From contig CAJTKU010000022.1 in the NCBI GenBank assembly GCA_910577015.1, forward strand, positions 1 through 42,649: 42,649 nucleotides of DNA, read 5' to 3'. Source of the DNA: an uncultured Lachnospiraceae bacterium (GTDB taxonomy: Bacteria; Bacillota; Clostridia; Lachnospirales; Lachnospiraceae). Below the pieces are notes generated by a model. It saw nothing but the letters and a program-made list of their open reading frames with translations. It ran no database searches and was not told where the DNA came from. The position numbers and the translations under genes are program-made. This document shows positions 25,012-32,955 of this stretch, in pieces. The number at the start of each line of letters is the position of its first letter. The stretch's first letter is position 1.

Positions 25012-26769
25012 TTAAATTTTGAAACGTCTCATGTGTTCTGCCAGCGTAAAGGAAGCTTCTGAAACAGCCTCCGCACTGTTTGCCATGGATTTGCTGTCAT
25101 CGGATACATGCAGTGAATTGTCTGCAAGAACCTGGGTGGACGCAAGAATCTCTTCTGTGCTGGCGGACTGCTCTTCAGAAAGGGCAGCAATGTTTGTGGC
25201 CACTTCGTCTACCTGATGAATCTGGTCAACAATATTTTGCAGCGCGTCGCTGGAGGAAGAAACATCCTGATAGATATTGTTGAAAATTTCACAGGAATTG
25301 GTAATGCGGGCAGAGTTGTCTTCAATGTAGGTTACGCTTTCGTTGGTGCAGTTAACCATGTCGGACACCTGGGCGCTGACCTTGGAAATGATATCTGCAA
25401 TCTGTGTGGCGGAGTTGGAACTGATTTCCGCAAGCTTACGGATTTCCTCTGCAACCACCGAAAATCCCCTGCCGGCTTCGCCTGCCCTTGCTGCCTCGAT
25501 GGCGGCGTTTAAGGACAGCAGATTGGTCTGTTCGGCAATCTCACTGATAAGCTGGACAATGGAATTGATTTCTTCCGTGGAAGTACCCACTTCGGTAACG
25601 GAAACCTTCAGGTGTTTCATGGAAGAAACGATGGAATCCATGGTCTGGGCAACCAGCTCCATATCCTCGCGGCCCTTTGTGGCAACGTCAACGGTCTGGA
25701 GCATCTTTTCATTGGCGGAGTTACCGTCCTGATTGGTGGCGTCCACTACTGCTGCCAGCGTGGAGGCATGCTGTGCCAGCTCCTGGATGGCGTTTGCAAC
25801 CTGGTCTAAGGTGACCTGCATGTCCCCCATGGACTCTGTCTGCGTCTGTGCGGTAACAGATAATTCTTCCGCCACCTGTTTGGTGGAACCGGAATGGGTG
25901 CTTAACCGGTCAGAAACCTCCTGAATATCTATCATGACTTCACGCATGATAACAATAAACTCTTTCAATGCCTTACTCATGATGGTGATTTCGTCATTAC
26001 CCACGGGAGTGATATCGACAGTAAAGTCCCCGTCTGTAATGCTGGTCAGAACCTGCGTAAGCTTTTTGACGGGTGAAATGGTCCGTCTTACAATTATACT
26101 CAGCAAAATGCTGGAAATAATAAGAATTACAAGGAATATGGCAAACATGCTGCCGGTAGTGATATATAAGTCGTTGTCAATATAGGATTCGGGCAGGCAG
26201 GTGACAAGCGTCCAGGGAATTTCAGGGAAAGCCTGTACGGTGACATAGTAGGCGTGTGAACCGTCTTTTATCCGGCGGACCGGAGCGTCGCTGTCCTCCG
26301 GCAGTTCAGCGGTTTCTTTCATTAGTTCGGCAACTTGTCCGAGGAATGTATTGCTTTCCGCATTGAAAACATTGGCTCCCTTAACTGTCTCGTCGGGATG
26401 TGCGTTTATCCAGCCGGAATTGGAATCGACCAGGAACGCATATCCGCAGTCCATAACAGGCAGTGTACTGACTCTCTCGCAGATAGTGGATATATTTATC
26501 AGGCTGCCGGGAAGAAACTGCAGTTTAGAGTAAGCGGAACTGACACTGGCGGAATCGGCGGCCACCATCATGTCAATGGAGATATCCTGTACGGTGGCAA
26601 GCGTTTCTTTGCGCAGTGTCCGCTCGGCTGATTCGACCAAAGTGTTTTTGCTGGAAATAAAGTTAATCACCAGTAGGATGATAAAGGATACAAAGAAAAA
26701 AGGAAGAATAACACATAACAGTTTTTTCTGAATGCTTGACGATTGCACTTTCTCTTTTGGTTTTTTCAT
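25012..26769 (-). CDS. methyl-accepting chemotaxis protein with Cache sensor
   Basis: 585 residues. Membrane helix at about 14-35; periplasmic-side Cache domain 40-195 with the FLVDSNSGWINAHPDE and PWTLVTCLPE stretches of amino-acid or small-ligand sensors; second membrane helix about 203-224; HAMP about 226-280; signalling domain to the end with the conserved hairpin tip EIAEQTNLLSLNAAIEAARA. Such receptors control CheA. No C-terminal CheR-binding pentapeptide is seen. GGAGGG lies 7 bases before the ATG and a good promoter lies upstream. No flagellar or che genes are in this window, so its partners are elsewhere. Confidence 0.93.
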   Translation of the reverse strand: MKKPKEKVQSSSIQKKLLCVILPFFFVSFIILLVINFISSKNTLVESAERTLRKETLATVQDISIDMMVAADSASVSSAYSKLQFLPGSLINISTICERVSTLPVMDCGYAFLVDSNSGWINAHPDETVKGANVFNAESNTFLGQVAELMKETAELPEDSDAPVRRIKDGSHAYYVTVQAFPEIPWTLVTCLPESYIDNDLYITTGSMFAIFLVILIISSILLSIIVRRTISPVKKLTQVLTSITDGDFTVDITPVGNDEITIMSKALKEFIVIMREVMIDIQEVSDRLSTHSGSTKQVAEELSVTAQTQTESMGDMQVTLDQVANAIQELAQHASTLAAVVDATNQDGNSANEKMLQTVDVATKGREDMELVAQTMDSIVSSMKHLKVSVTEVGTSTEEINSIVQLISEIAEQTNLLSLNAAIEAARAGEAGRGFSVVAEEIRKLAEISSNSATQIADIISKVSAQVSDMVNCTNESVTYIEDNSARITNSCEIFNNIYQDVSSSSDALQNIVDQIHQVDEVATNIAALSEEQSASTEEILASTQVLADNSLHVSDDSKSMANSAEAVSEASFTLAEHMRRFKI

Positions 26770-26800
26770 AATTTTGCCCTCCTATGCACACAAATGCATT

Positions 26801-26828
26801 ACTATATTTCCACTTTATCACCTGTCAA
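26801..26828 (-). promoter_or_regulatory. promoter for the chemoreceptor gene
   Basis: On the minus strand TTGACA (26823-26828), 16-base spacer, TATAGT (26801-26806), about 30 bases before the start codon. A standard vegetative promoter. Confidence 0.65.
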
Positions 26829-26881
26829 GTGGGTTTTCAATGAATAATCCTGTGACTTTTGTTTATTTCTTGTTGTTTTTA

Positions 26882-26890
26882 TGCTACAAT
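26882..26890 (+). promoter_or_regulatory. possible extended -10 promoter for the DUF2974 gene
   Basis: TGCTACAAT (extended -10; TACAAT at 26885-26890) lies 46 bases before the proposed GTG start. The -35 region is only TTTATT, so the call rests on the extended -10. Confidence 0.4.
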
Positions 26891-26936
26891 TTACCATATT
26901 ATTTATATTTTATTTTTGGAAGGATGTGTTGGCAAG

Positions 26937-28061
26937 GTGGCTGATACGATTATCGGATACGTAAAAAAATACGGGGATTATACCTTTATGGAAAAGCCGA
27001 TGAATGATGTGGACAGTCTGGCGCTCTGCCAGTTCTGCTACTTAAAGTTTGACGGTATGGTGCCGCTTGTGACGGAAAACAGGAAATCCGTGTCCCTGCA
27101 GGAGATAGCCTCCCATGAGGAATTTGAGAACCTTTTTTCGGATGAACGGTATGAAAAAGATAACAGGGCGTTGTTTAACGCCATGATAAACAGCCGCAGA
27201 TACCGCCGCATGAAGATGAACTGTTATATCAACATTGTGGAAACGGAGTGGGAAACACAGTTTTCCGCCGTTACGTTTCTTTTGGAAGACGGCTCTATGT
27301 ATATTGCATACCGGGGGACGGATGAAACCATCGTAGGCTGGAAGGAAGACTTTAACATGGCGTTTGAGGCCCCTGTGCCCGGACAGGCGTATGCGGTAAA
27401 ATATCTCAACATGGTGACCGGCAGGCTCAACAACAGTTTTTATGTGGGCGGGCATTCCAAAGGGGGAAATCTGGCGGTCTACGCGGCAATGAACTGTACC
27501 CCGAAGGTTCAGGAGCGTATTTTGAAAATTTACAGTATGGACGGACCGGGTTTTCGCAGGGAAGTGTTGGAAAAGTGCCGTTATGAGGCAGTGCAGGACA
27601 AAATAGTCAAGATACTTCCGCATTCCTCCATGGTGGGAATGCTTTTTGAAACCACGCCGGGTTATAAGGTGGTGGAAAGCAAGACATTCGGGCTTTTGCA
27701 GCACAATCCGTATACATGGCTGATAGAAGGAGATAATTTTCTTTATGTGAAAGGCCTGTATGAATCCAGACGGCTTTTTGATGAAGCATTGAACGAATGG
27801 GTCATATCACTGGATGACGCGCAGCGAAAGATGTTTGTGGATACCCTGTATCAGGTTGTCTCTGCGTCTAAAGCAGAGAACCTGATAGACTTGACGGCCG
27901 ACTGGAAAAAGAGCATGAACGGTATGGTATCCGCCCTAAAAGAGGTGGATGACGAGACAAAACGAGCGGTAAAACAAATTATCAGGACGCTTTTCGAAAT
28001 ATCACTGGAGCATATGAAGCCGTCCCGGTTAAGACAAAAGCGAGAAAAAAAAGGAAAGTAA
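26937..28061 (+). CDS. DUF2974 (Mbeg1-like) alpha/beta-hydrolase family protein
   Basis: 374 residues. The GTG at 26937 is chosen because translation then begins VADTIIGYVKKYGDYTF, matching the usual 'one amphipathic stretch plus NDVD' opening of the family (NDVDSLALCQFCYLKFD follows), and GGAAGG precedes it. The nucleophile elbow is GGHSKGG with S174, preceded by AYRGTDETIVGWKEDF, the lipase-like strand typical of DUF2974. Probable esterase or lipase; no substrate is known. The histidine of the triad is probably in the HNPYTWL region or C-terminal half. The gene end overlaps the convergent amidotransferase gene by 33 bases. Confidence 0.8.
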   Translation: MADTIIGYVKKYGDYTFMEKPMNDVDSLALCQFCYLKFDGMVPLVTENRKSVSLQEIASHEEFENLFSDERYEKDNRALFNAMINSRRYRRMKMNCYINIVETEWETQFSAVTFLLEDGSMYIAYRGTDETIVGWKEDFNMAFEAPVPGQAYAVKYLNMVTGRLNNSFYVGGHSKGGNLAVYAAMNCTPKVQERILKIYSMDGPGFRREVLEKCRYEAVQDKIVKILPHSSMVGMLFETTPGYKVVESKTFGLLQHNPYTWLIEGDNFLYVKGLYESRRLFDEALNEWVISLDDAQRKMFVDTLYQVVSASKAENLIDLTADWKKSMNGMVSALKEVDDETKRAVKQIIRTLFEISLEHMKPSRLRQKREKKGK

Positions 28062-28664
28062 TCTGCCGCCTTCGGGAAATAATCGTTCGGGATGCCATTG
28101 TACCCCGAAAACAGGAAGGGTTTCATGACATATGGCTTCCGGCGTCGGTACGGGAGAGGCGTACTGTGCAAGAAGGAGTCCTTGTCCGAGGCGGCCGACG
28201 CATTGATGGTGCGCGCTGTTTACCGTCAGGGCGCCGCCGTAAATCTTATACAGGAAAGTGCCGGGGACAATGGTGGAGTCGTGCGTCTGGTCGCCATCCT
28301 GATACTGGTGGCTTTCATACTCTTTCATATGCTGTATGATGGTTCCGCCGAAAAATACATTTATAATCTGCATCCCCTTACAGATGCCGAGAACCGGTTT
28401 TTTGTAGCGCAGGGTCTGTTCCAGGGCTTGGAGCTGAATAATATCCAGTTCGGTATCAATGTTTCTGGAGCCATTGTTTTTCTGCCCGAAAAATGCAGGT
28501 GTGATATCCCCGCCGCCGGGCAGGATAAGGCCGTCGCAGGAGTGGATTTCGCTGAGGGAAAGCGTGGTCTGGCAGGGAATGCCAAGCCCGTTTAATGCCT
28601 TTTCATAGTTGCCGGTATCTTTGATACGTCCCGCAATGGCTATCTTGGGTTTGATTTCTGACAT
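28029..28664 (-). CDS. class I glutamine amidotransferase-like, gamma-glutamyl-GABA hydrolase (PuuD) family
   Basis: 211 residues. Start ATG 28664, which follows CGGGGGT; the longer upstream frame would run through the palindromic repeat. Peptidase C26 features: LILPGGGDITP oxyanion region, nucleophile C95 in GICKGMQIIN, and the H191-x-E193 pair in QWHPE. Members cleave gamma-glutamyl amides such as gamma-glutamyl-GABA; some clostridial homologues act on other gamma-glutamyl compounds. At 211 residues it is a little shorter than E. coli PuuD (~250). No putrescine pathway genes are adjacent, so the substrate is not fixed by context. Confidence 0.82.
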   Translation of the reverse strand: MSEIKPKIAIAGRIKDTGNYEKALNGLGIPCQTTLSLSEIHSCDGLILPGGGDITPAFFGQKNNGSRNIDTELDIIQLQALEQTLRYKKPVLGICKGMQIINVFFGGTIIQHMKEYESHQYQDGDQTHDSTIVPGTFLYKIYGGALTVNSAHHQCVGRLGQGLLLAQYASPVPTPEAICHETLPVFGVQWHPERLFPEGGRLLSFFFSLLS

Positions 28665-28740
28665 AAAGTACCCCCGTGTTGTTTTTCTAATTGTATGCGC
28701 CCTGAAAGAAAACAATGACTGGGTGAATAAAAAAGTGGTT

Positions 28741-28792
28741 GTTTTGGCATTTTGCACATCGCCGGGGCTGGCGGCGTGCAAAATGCCAAAAC
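28741..28792. repeat. intergenic palindromic element C
   Basis: Perfect 17-bp arms GTTTTGGCATTTTGCAC (28741-28757 and 28776-28792) surround an 18-base centre with CGCCGGGGCTG. That centre and the adjacent TGCAAAAT match the inner part of the right arms of elements A and B (CGCCGGGGCTG...TGCAAAAT), so C is a distant, shorter member of the same family. It lies between the divergent amidotransferase gene and the promoter of the second hybrid kinase. Confidence 0.65.
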
Positions 28793-28825
28793 CTAAGAGA
28801 AGATATAGAATCTTTGCAGGAAAAG

Positions 28826-28834
28826 TGATATAAT
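28826..28834 (+). promoter_or_regulatory. extended -10 promoter for the second hybrid kinase
   Basis: TGATATAAT (TATAAT at 28829-28834) is a perfect extended -10 element; the -35 region is poor (TAGAAT). It lies 34 bases after palindrome C and 76 bases ahead of the kinase start. Confidence 0.6.
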
Positions 28835-28910
28835 TTGTTTTGAAAGTCCCGGGCGGCGTACCGTGGGAACGGGTATGCCGGCAAAGTTTGTAGTGTACGG
28901 GGGTATGGAA

Positions 28911-30752
28911 ATGGAGAATAAAAAGAAAAAAGGATATCTCGTGGTGGAATGGGCGGGGGACGGAAAGGCAAAAGCAGTATATGCTGACAGCGGCGCCTGT
29001 ATGCTGACAGGTATGTCCGTGGAAGAACTGCTTTTGTCAGACCCGGTACAGGCGGCAAAAAGTCTGGATATGGAAACAATCAGGCTTGATGACGAGCATG
29101 AGTTATGGATATTGGACACCTTACATAACCGCAGGCAGCGTCTTGCAGAGCTGGAAAAAATGAATGCGGCGTTAGAGGATGCCCTGAATGCTGCGGAAGC
29201 GGCGAACCGGGCTAAAAGTAATTTCTTATCCAATATGTCCCATGATATCCGCACACCCATGAATGCTATTTTAGGAATGACATCCATTGGTTTGTCCTAC
29301 ATCGATGAAAAACCAAGGGTATTGGACTGTCTGCACAAGATACAGACGGCATCGACGCATTTGATGAGTCTTGTGAACGATGTATTGGACATGTCGCGGA
29401 TTGACAGCGGCCGGCTGACATTGAATGAGGAGGTCTTTTCCCTGGCGGATTCCGTCCATGATATTGCCGTTATTGTGCGTCCGCAGGCAGAGCAGAAGAA
29501 TCAGAGTCTTCTGATGGAAATCGGGCAGATATATGAAGAGAATTTAATAGGAGACGCACTCCGTTTACGCCAGATTATGGTAAATATAATTAACAATGCA
29601 GTGAAATATACACAGGAAGGCGGAAGTATACATGTCTGCATCGGGGAGCGGGAAAAGGATTTGGTATGGCTGGATTTCCTTTGTGAGGACAATGGAATAG
29701 GCATGAGCAAGGAGTTCCTAGAGAAGATATTCCTGCCGTTCGAGAGGGTGAGCAATACTACCACCAGTAAGATTGAAGGCACCGGTCTTGGGATGGCGAT
29801 TGTCAAAAATATCATTGACCGTATGGGCGGCGTTATCCATGTGGAAAGCAGGGAAGGGGAAGGAAGCCGTTTCCGTGTGGAGATTCCCATGACGATAGCG
29901 TCGAAGAGCCGGACGGCGCCGAACCTTCCTAAAGGGCAGACAGTTCTGATAACGGAAAGCCGGGACGCAAGGGCAGAACAGATTGCCGGTTATCTGGAGG
30001 AAGAAGGACTTGTGCCGGTGCGTGTAAATACAGGACTGGAGGCAGTGACTTGGCTGACAGAGGCGCAGTGTGAGGACAGGATGCCCTGCGCCATGCTTCT
30101 GGGACAGGAACTTGACGATATGTCGGTGCTGGATTTGGCTGCCCATGTGCGCGGGCTTGCCGGTCAGGCTTTTCCTATTCTGCTGGTATCCGAGGAGGAT
30201 TGGGCAGAAATGGAATACCGTGCCACGCGTGCCGGCGTCAATGCATTTGTTCCTTGTCCGCTATTTAAAAGCAGACTGCTGGAATCTTTGTGCGGTCTGA
30301 TGGGCATATCCCGAAAAGAGGAAGAGGAAAAAGAGGGTGTTGACGCGGATTTTGCCAGAATGAGGGTACTGCTTGTGGAAGATAATGCGTTGAATCAGGA
30401 AATCGCAATGGAACTGCTTTCCCTGATAGGCGTGCAGGTGGAGGTGGCTGAAAACGGAGCCCGTGCGGTGGAAATATTCGAGGCAGCAGAGGAAGGGCAT
30501 TTTGATTTGATTTTGATGGATATCCAGATGCCGGTCATGAATGGATATGAGGCTACAAAGCGTATCCGCCGGATGAAAAGAAAAGATGCGCAGACCATAT
30601 GGATTGTGGCGATGACCGCCAATGCGTTTGTGGAGGATATACGGCTGTCCCGGGAGGCAGGAATGAATGAGCATTGTTCTAAGCCGGTGGACCCTGAGCG
30701 GCTTCAGGAAATTCTCCGCAGCCGTCTGAAGAACGAAGCTGATGCAGTATAA
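28911..30752 (+). CDS. hybrid histidine kinase with degenerate first receiver and active second receiver
   Basis: 613 residues, no membrane segments. ATG 28911 has CGGGGG 7 bases upstream; the ATGs at 28875 and 28905 are less well placed. Residues 1-75 are a short PAS-like input; coiled linker to 105; HisKA with H111 in SHDIRTPMNA; ATPase with NIINNAVKYT, DNGIGMS, GTGLGMAI. The first receiver-like domain (343-460) has lost the phospho-aspartate (G398 where a D is expected) and the invariant lysine (C449), so it cannot be phosphorylated. The second (about 485-603) is intact: E490/D491, D537 in LMDIQMP and K591. It is followed 19 bases later by an HD-GYP gene, its likely output partner. Confidence 0.9.
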   Translation: MENKKKKGYLVVEWAGDGKAKAVYADSGACMLTGMSVEELLLSDPVQAAKSLDMETIRLDDEHELWILDTLHNRRQRLAELEKMNAALEDALNAAEAANRAKSNFLSNMSHDIRTPMNAILGMTSIGLSYIDEKPRVLDCLHKIQTASTHLMSLVNDVLDMSRIDSGRLTLNEEVFSLADSVHDIAVIVRPQAEQKNQSLLMEIGQIYEENLIGDALRLRQIMVNIINNAVKYTQEGGSIHVCIGEREKDLVWLDFLCEDNGIGMSKEFLEKIFLPFERVSNTTTSKIEGTGLGMAIVKNIIDRMGGVIHVESREGEGSRFRVEIPMTIASKSRTAPNLPKGQTVLITESRDARAEQIAGYLEEEGLVPVRVNTGLEAVTWLTEAQCEDRMPCAMLLGQELDDMSVLDLAAHVRGLAGQAFPILLVSEEDWAEMEYRATRAGVNAFVPCPLFKSRLLESLCGLMGISRKEEEEKEGVDADFARMRVLLVEDNALNQEIAMELLSLIGVQVEVAENGARAVEIFEAAEEGHFDLILMDIQMPVMNGYEATKRIRRMKRKDAQTIWIVAMTANAFVEDIRLSREAGMNEHCSKPVDPERLQEILRSRLKNEADAV

Positions 30753-30771
30753 AGGAAAGGGTTGAAAAAGT

Positions 30772-32613
30772 ATGCAGCCTTATCAGGAAGAATATATTGC
30801 CAACTTAAAAGATATTGCTGTGCTCACAGCAAGAAAAAGTCCCGAAGACAGGTCGTTTGAGGCATATCAGGAGGCATTTTTAAATGACAGGAAACAGGCG
30901 GAGGAGAAAGCGAAACGTAATATGACGCTTTTAAAAGAAGAACTGTTTCCGGTTCTGGACCGTTTGTTTGAAGCAAGTGAGGAAGAAATCTGTGAACTGC
31001 GTGAATTTGCGGGAAAGCTGACAAGCGTCGGGGAGGAATTGGATGTAGGGCTGTTCTGTCAGATACATCAGGCGCTGTTAAGCCTTGCCAGACATAGAAA
31101 GAGCCGGAAAGACATTATACAGGAGCTGTACTGGCTTGGCATCGGACGAAACAGCCTGTGTAATAAAATGGTTGGTCTGGACTCACAGGATAGTGAGAAA
31201 TATGTATATAAAATGCGGCTGTGTTTTACGGAAGCGGCCGCCTATCTGAAATATTTTGACGACATTGAGGATACGGAGACCAGAGGGTATATTATGCGTT
31301 CCCGCGCAAATATGGCTCTTGGAAAGTTTAAGTCGGTCAGTGAGAGAGTCCGTATTTTAAAACAGACGCTGCAAATTATGCAGGATAAGGGGTATCAGGA
31401 AAAAGAACCGGACCTTCCATGGGAAAAGTATATTTATATGACGCATCAGCTGATGGCTGCCAGCATTTCTTACAGCCGGGAAAATACCATGACATCACAG
31501 GATATTGCGGATATCATGGAATCGGTTTATATTGTTTACCATAAAAGGATGCAGGAGGCTGTGGAACAAAAAGAACGGCCGCCGATTAAATCGGCATTTG
31601 CCTATTATGCCATAACTTATTTCTGCGGACTGGATACCCTGGAAGGGCTGCTCACAAAAATGGAAGCGTTGATAGACGCGGCGGATACCTCGGATTATTC
31701 CGGGGAGAGCATGTACGGAATTATTTCCATTCCTGCCTTTTATTGCCAGTTTATGCAGCAGTACCCGGAGAAAATCCCGGAGAGGAAAGAATACATTGAA
31801 GGACTTTACCGGAGGATTCTGCTGTATGTGGAGGATTCCCCCAAGGCATCGGAAAATGCCACCCTCTTTTTTTATCTCAGGCAGTTGTCAGCTACTTTTG
31901 TTGAGACAGAAGACAGCATTTCTTATGGAGAATTTATACAGAAGCTGCAGAAGAGGTTTGCGCCGGATATTTATGTGCATTCCCATGCAGTGGGCAGGGC
32001 CGCAGCGGTACTCTGCGCGATTATACTGGAAGAAGACGTTTCCTTTTTTGATGACATTGATTTCATTCGCCGGATAACGGATTTGCAGGAAAAGAAAGAT
32101 GCCATTCTGACGTATGCCATGGAATGCGGCGTATTCCATGATGTCGGTAAAATGAATTTCATGAGTCTGTATTCCCAGACGGGGAGGCAGTGGTTTGAAG
32201 AAGAATATGAGATGGCGCGCCTGCATACCATGGTAGGGGAAGCCTGTCTGGCTTTGCGCAGCTCCACCAGCCGGTTTGCCGATATAGCCAAAGGACATCA
32301 CTCCTGGTATGATGGCACCCATGGTTATCCCGAGTCCTATAAGCGTCTGGAATGTTCGTACAGACAGATGGTAGATGTTATCGGTCTGGTTGACTGGCTG
32401 GATAACGTAACGGAAACAGGCCGTTTTTATACAGGTTTCAGAAAATCATTCCGCGAAGCGGCAGACGAGGCTGTTTCACTGGAAGGCAAAAGATTTTCAC
32501 CGCTTCTGACCGCAAGGCTGCGTGACAGAAAAGTGGCGGAACAGATAGAGCAAGCCTTTGAAGAAGGCCGCCGTGAGGCATACCACGGGCTTTATAAAAA
32601 TTTTCAAATTTAG
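30772..32613 (+). CDS. HD-GYP-type domain protein, putative cyclic-dinucleotide phosphodiesterase
   Basis: 613 residues. The first ~385 are helical with no recognised domain. The C-terminal part carries the HD-GYP metal-binding set: H403/H405, H456-D457 in FHDVGK, H485, H509-H510 in GHHSWYDGTHGYP with GYP at 518-520, and D541 in GLVDWLDNVTE. HD-GYP proteins hydrolyse c-di-GMP (or cGAMP) to linear products. The HHSWYDG version differs from the usual HHERWDG, so activity is probable but not certain. The helical part is probably a sensor or partner-binding region. It is co-transcribed with the hybrid kinase, suggesting phosphorelay control of second-messenger turnover. Confidence 0.82.
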   Translation: MQPYQEEYIANLKDIAVLTARKSPEDRSFEAYQEAFLNDRKQAEEKAKRNMTLLKEELFPVLDRLFEASEEEICELREFAGKLTSVGEELDVGLFCQIHQALLSLARHRKSRKDIIQELYWLGIGRNSLCNKMVGLDSQDSEKYVYKMRLCFTEAAAYLKYFDDIEDTETRGYIMRSRANMALGKFKSVSERVRILKQTLQIMQDKGYQEKEPDLPWEKYIYMTHQLMAASISYSRENTMTSQDIADIMESVYIVYHKRMQEAVEQKERPPIKSAFAYYAITYFCGLDTLEGLLTKMEALIDAADTSDYSGESMYGIISIPAFYCQFMQQYPEKIPERKEYIEGLYRRILLYVEDSPKASENATLFFYLRQLSATFVETEDSISYGEFIQKLQKRFAPDIYVHSHAVGRAAAVLCAIILEEDVSFFDDIDFIRRITDLQEKKDAILTYAMECGVFHDVGKMNFMSLYSQTGRQWFEEEYEMARLHTMVGEACLALRSSTSRFADIAKGHHSWYDGTHGYPESYKRLECSYRQMVDVIGLVDWLDNVTETGRFYTGFRKSFREAADEAVSLEGKRFSPLLTARLRDRKVAEQIEQAFEEGRREAYHGLYKNFQI

Positions 32614-32615
32614 TG

Positions 32616-32644
32616 TTGACTTTACCAAAGCGCTGTGATATAAA
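32616..32644 (+). promoter_or_regulatory. promoter for the trpB2 T-box transcript
   Basis: TTGACT (32616-32621), 17-base spacer, TATAAA (32639-32644). It immediately follows the HD-GYP stop codon and gives a transcript that starts near 32651, at the beginning of the T-box leader. Confidence 0.7.
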
Positions 32645-32650
32645 AGATGT

Positions 32651-32915
32651 AAACCAGTGAAGGAGAGTGAGTAACCTTTTGCTGAACCATTACAGAGAGC
32701 TGCAGGTGGTGGGATTGCAGTGTGGAAGCGTGGGTGAATGGGCTCCTGAGGGCGAGTTGAAGAGAGTAGGCGAGCCGGAGAAGATACTCCGTTATCAAGA
32801 ATCAGCATATGTTAGTATGCGTGAGTGGATGTACAGGCATCAAGCCGGGTGGCACCGCAGGAGGTTAGTATACTCTTGTCCCAGCATTAGTTGGGATAGG
32901 AGTTTTTTTATTTGC
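32651..32915 (+). ncRNA. T-box riboswitch, tryptophan-specific
   Basis: About 265 bases of non-coding leader with the T-box signature GGGTGGCACCGC at 32847-32858, which pairs with the uncharged tRNA acceptor end. Stem I contains a purine-rich 5' side (GAGAGC) with GCTC on the 3' side (32742 onward); the specifier loop directly before it reads GAA-UGG-G, giving specifier UGG at 32739-32741, the codon for tryptophan. Uncharged tRNA-Trp should stabilise the antiterminator and allow transcription of trpB2. The specifier and the downstream gene agree. Competing terminator at 32873-32912. Confidence 0.9.
32873..32912 (+). terminator. T-box-controlled terminator
   Basis: CTCTTGTCCCA and TTGGGATAGGAG form the stem, followed by a run of seven T. 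The 5' part of the stem overlaps the region that the T-box antiterminator would use. Confidence 0.85.
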
Positions 32916-32955
32916 AAAAAATTGTCAGGCTCGTAATGAGCAGAAAGGAAAGCGT

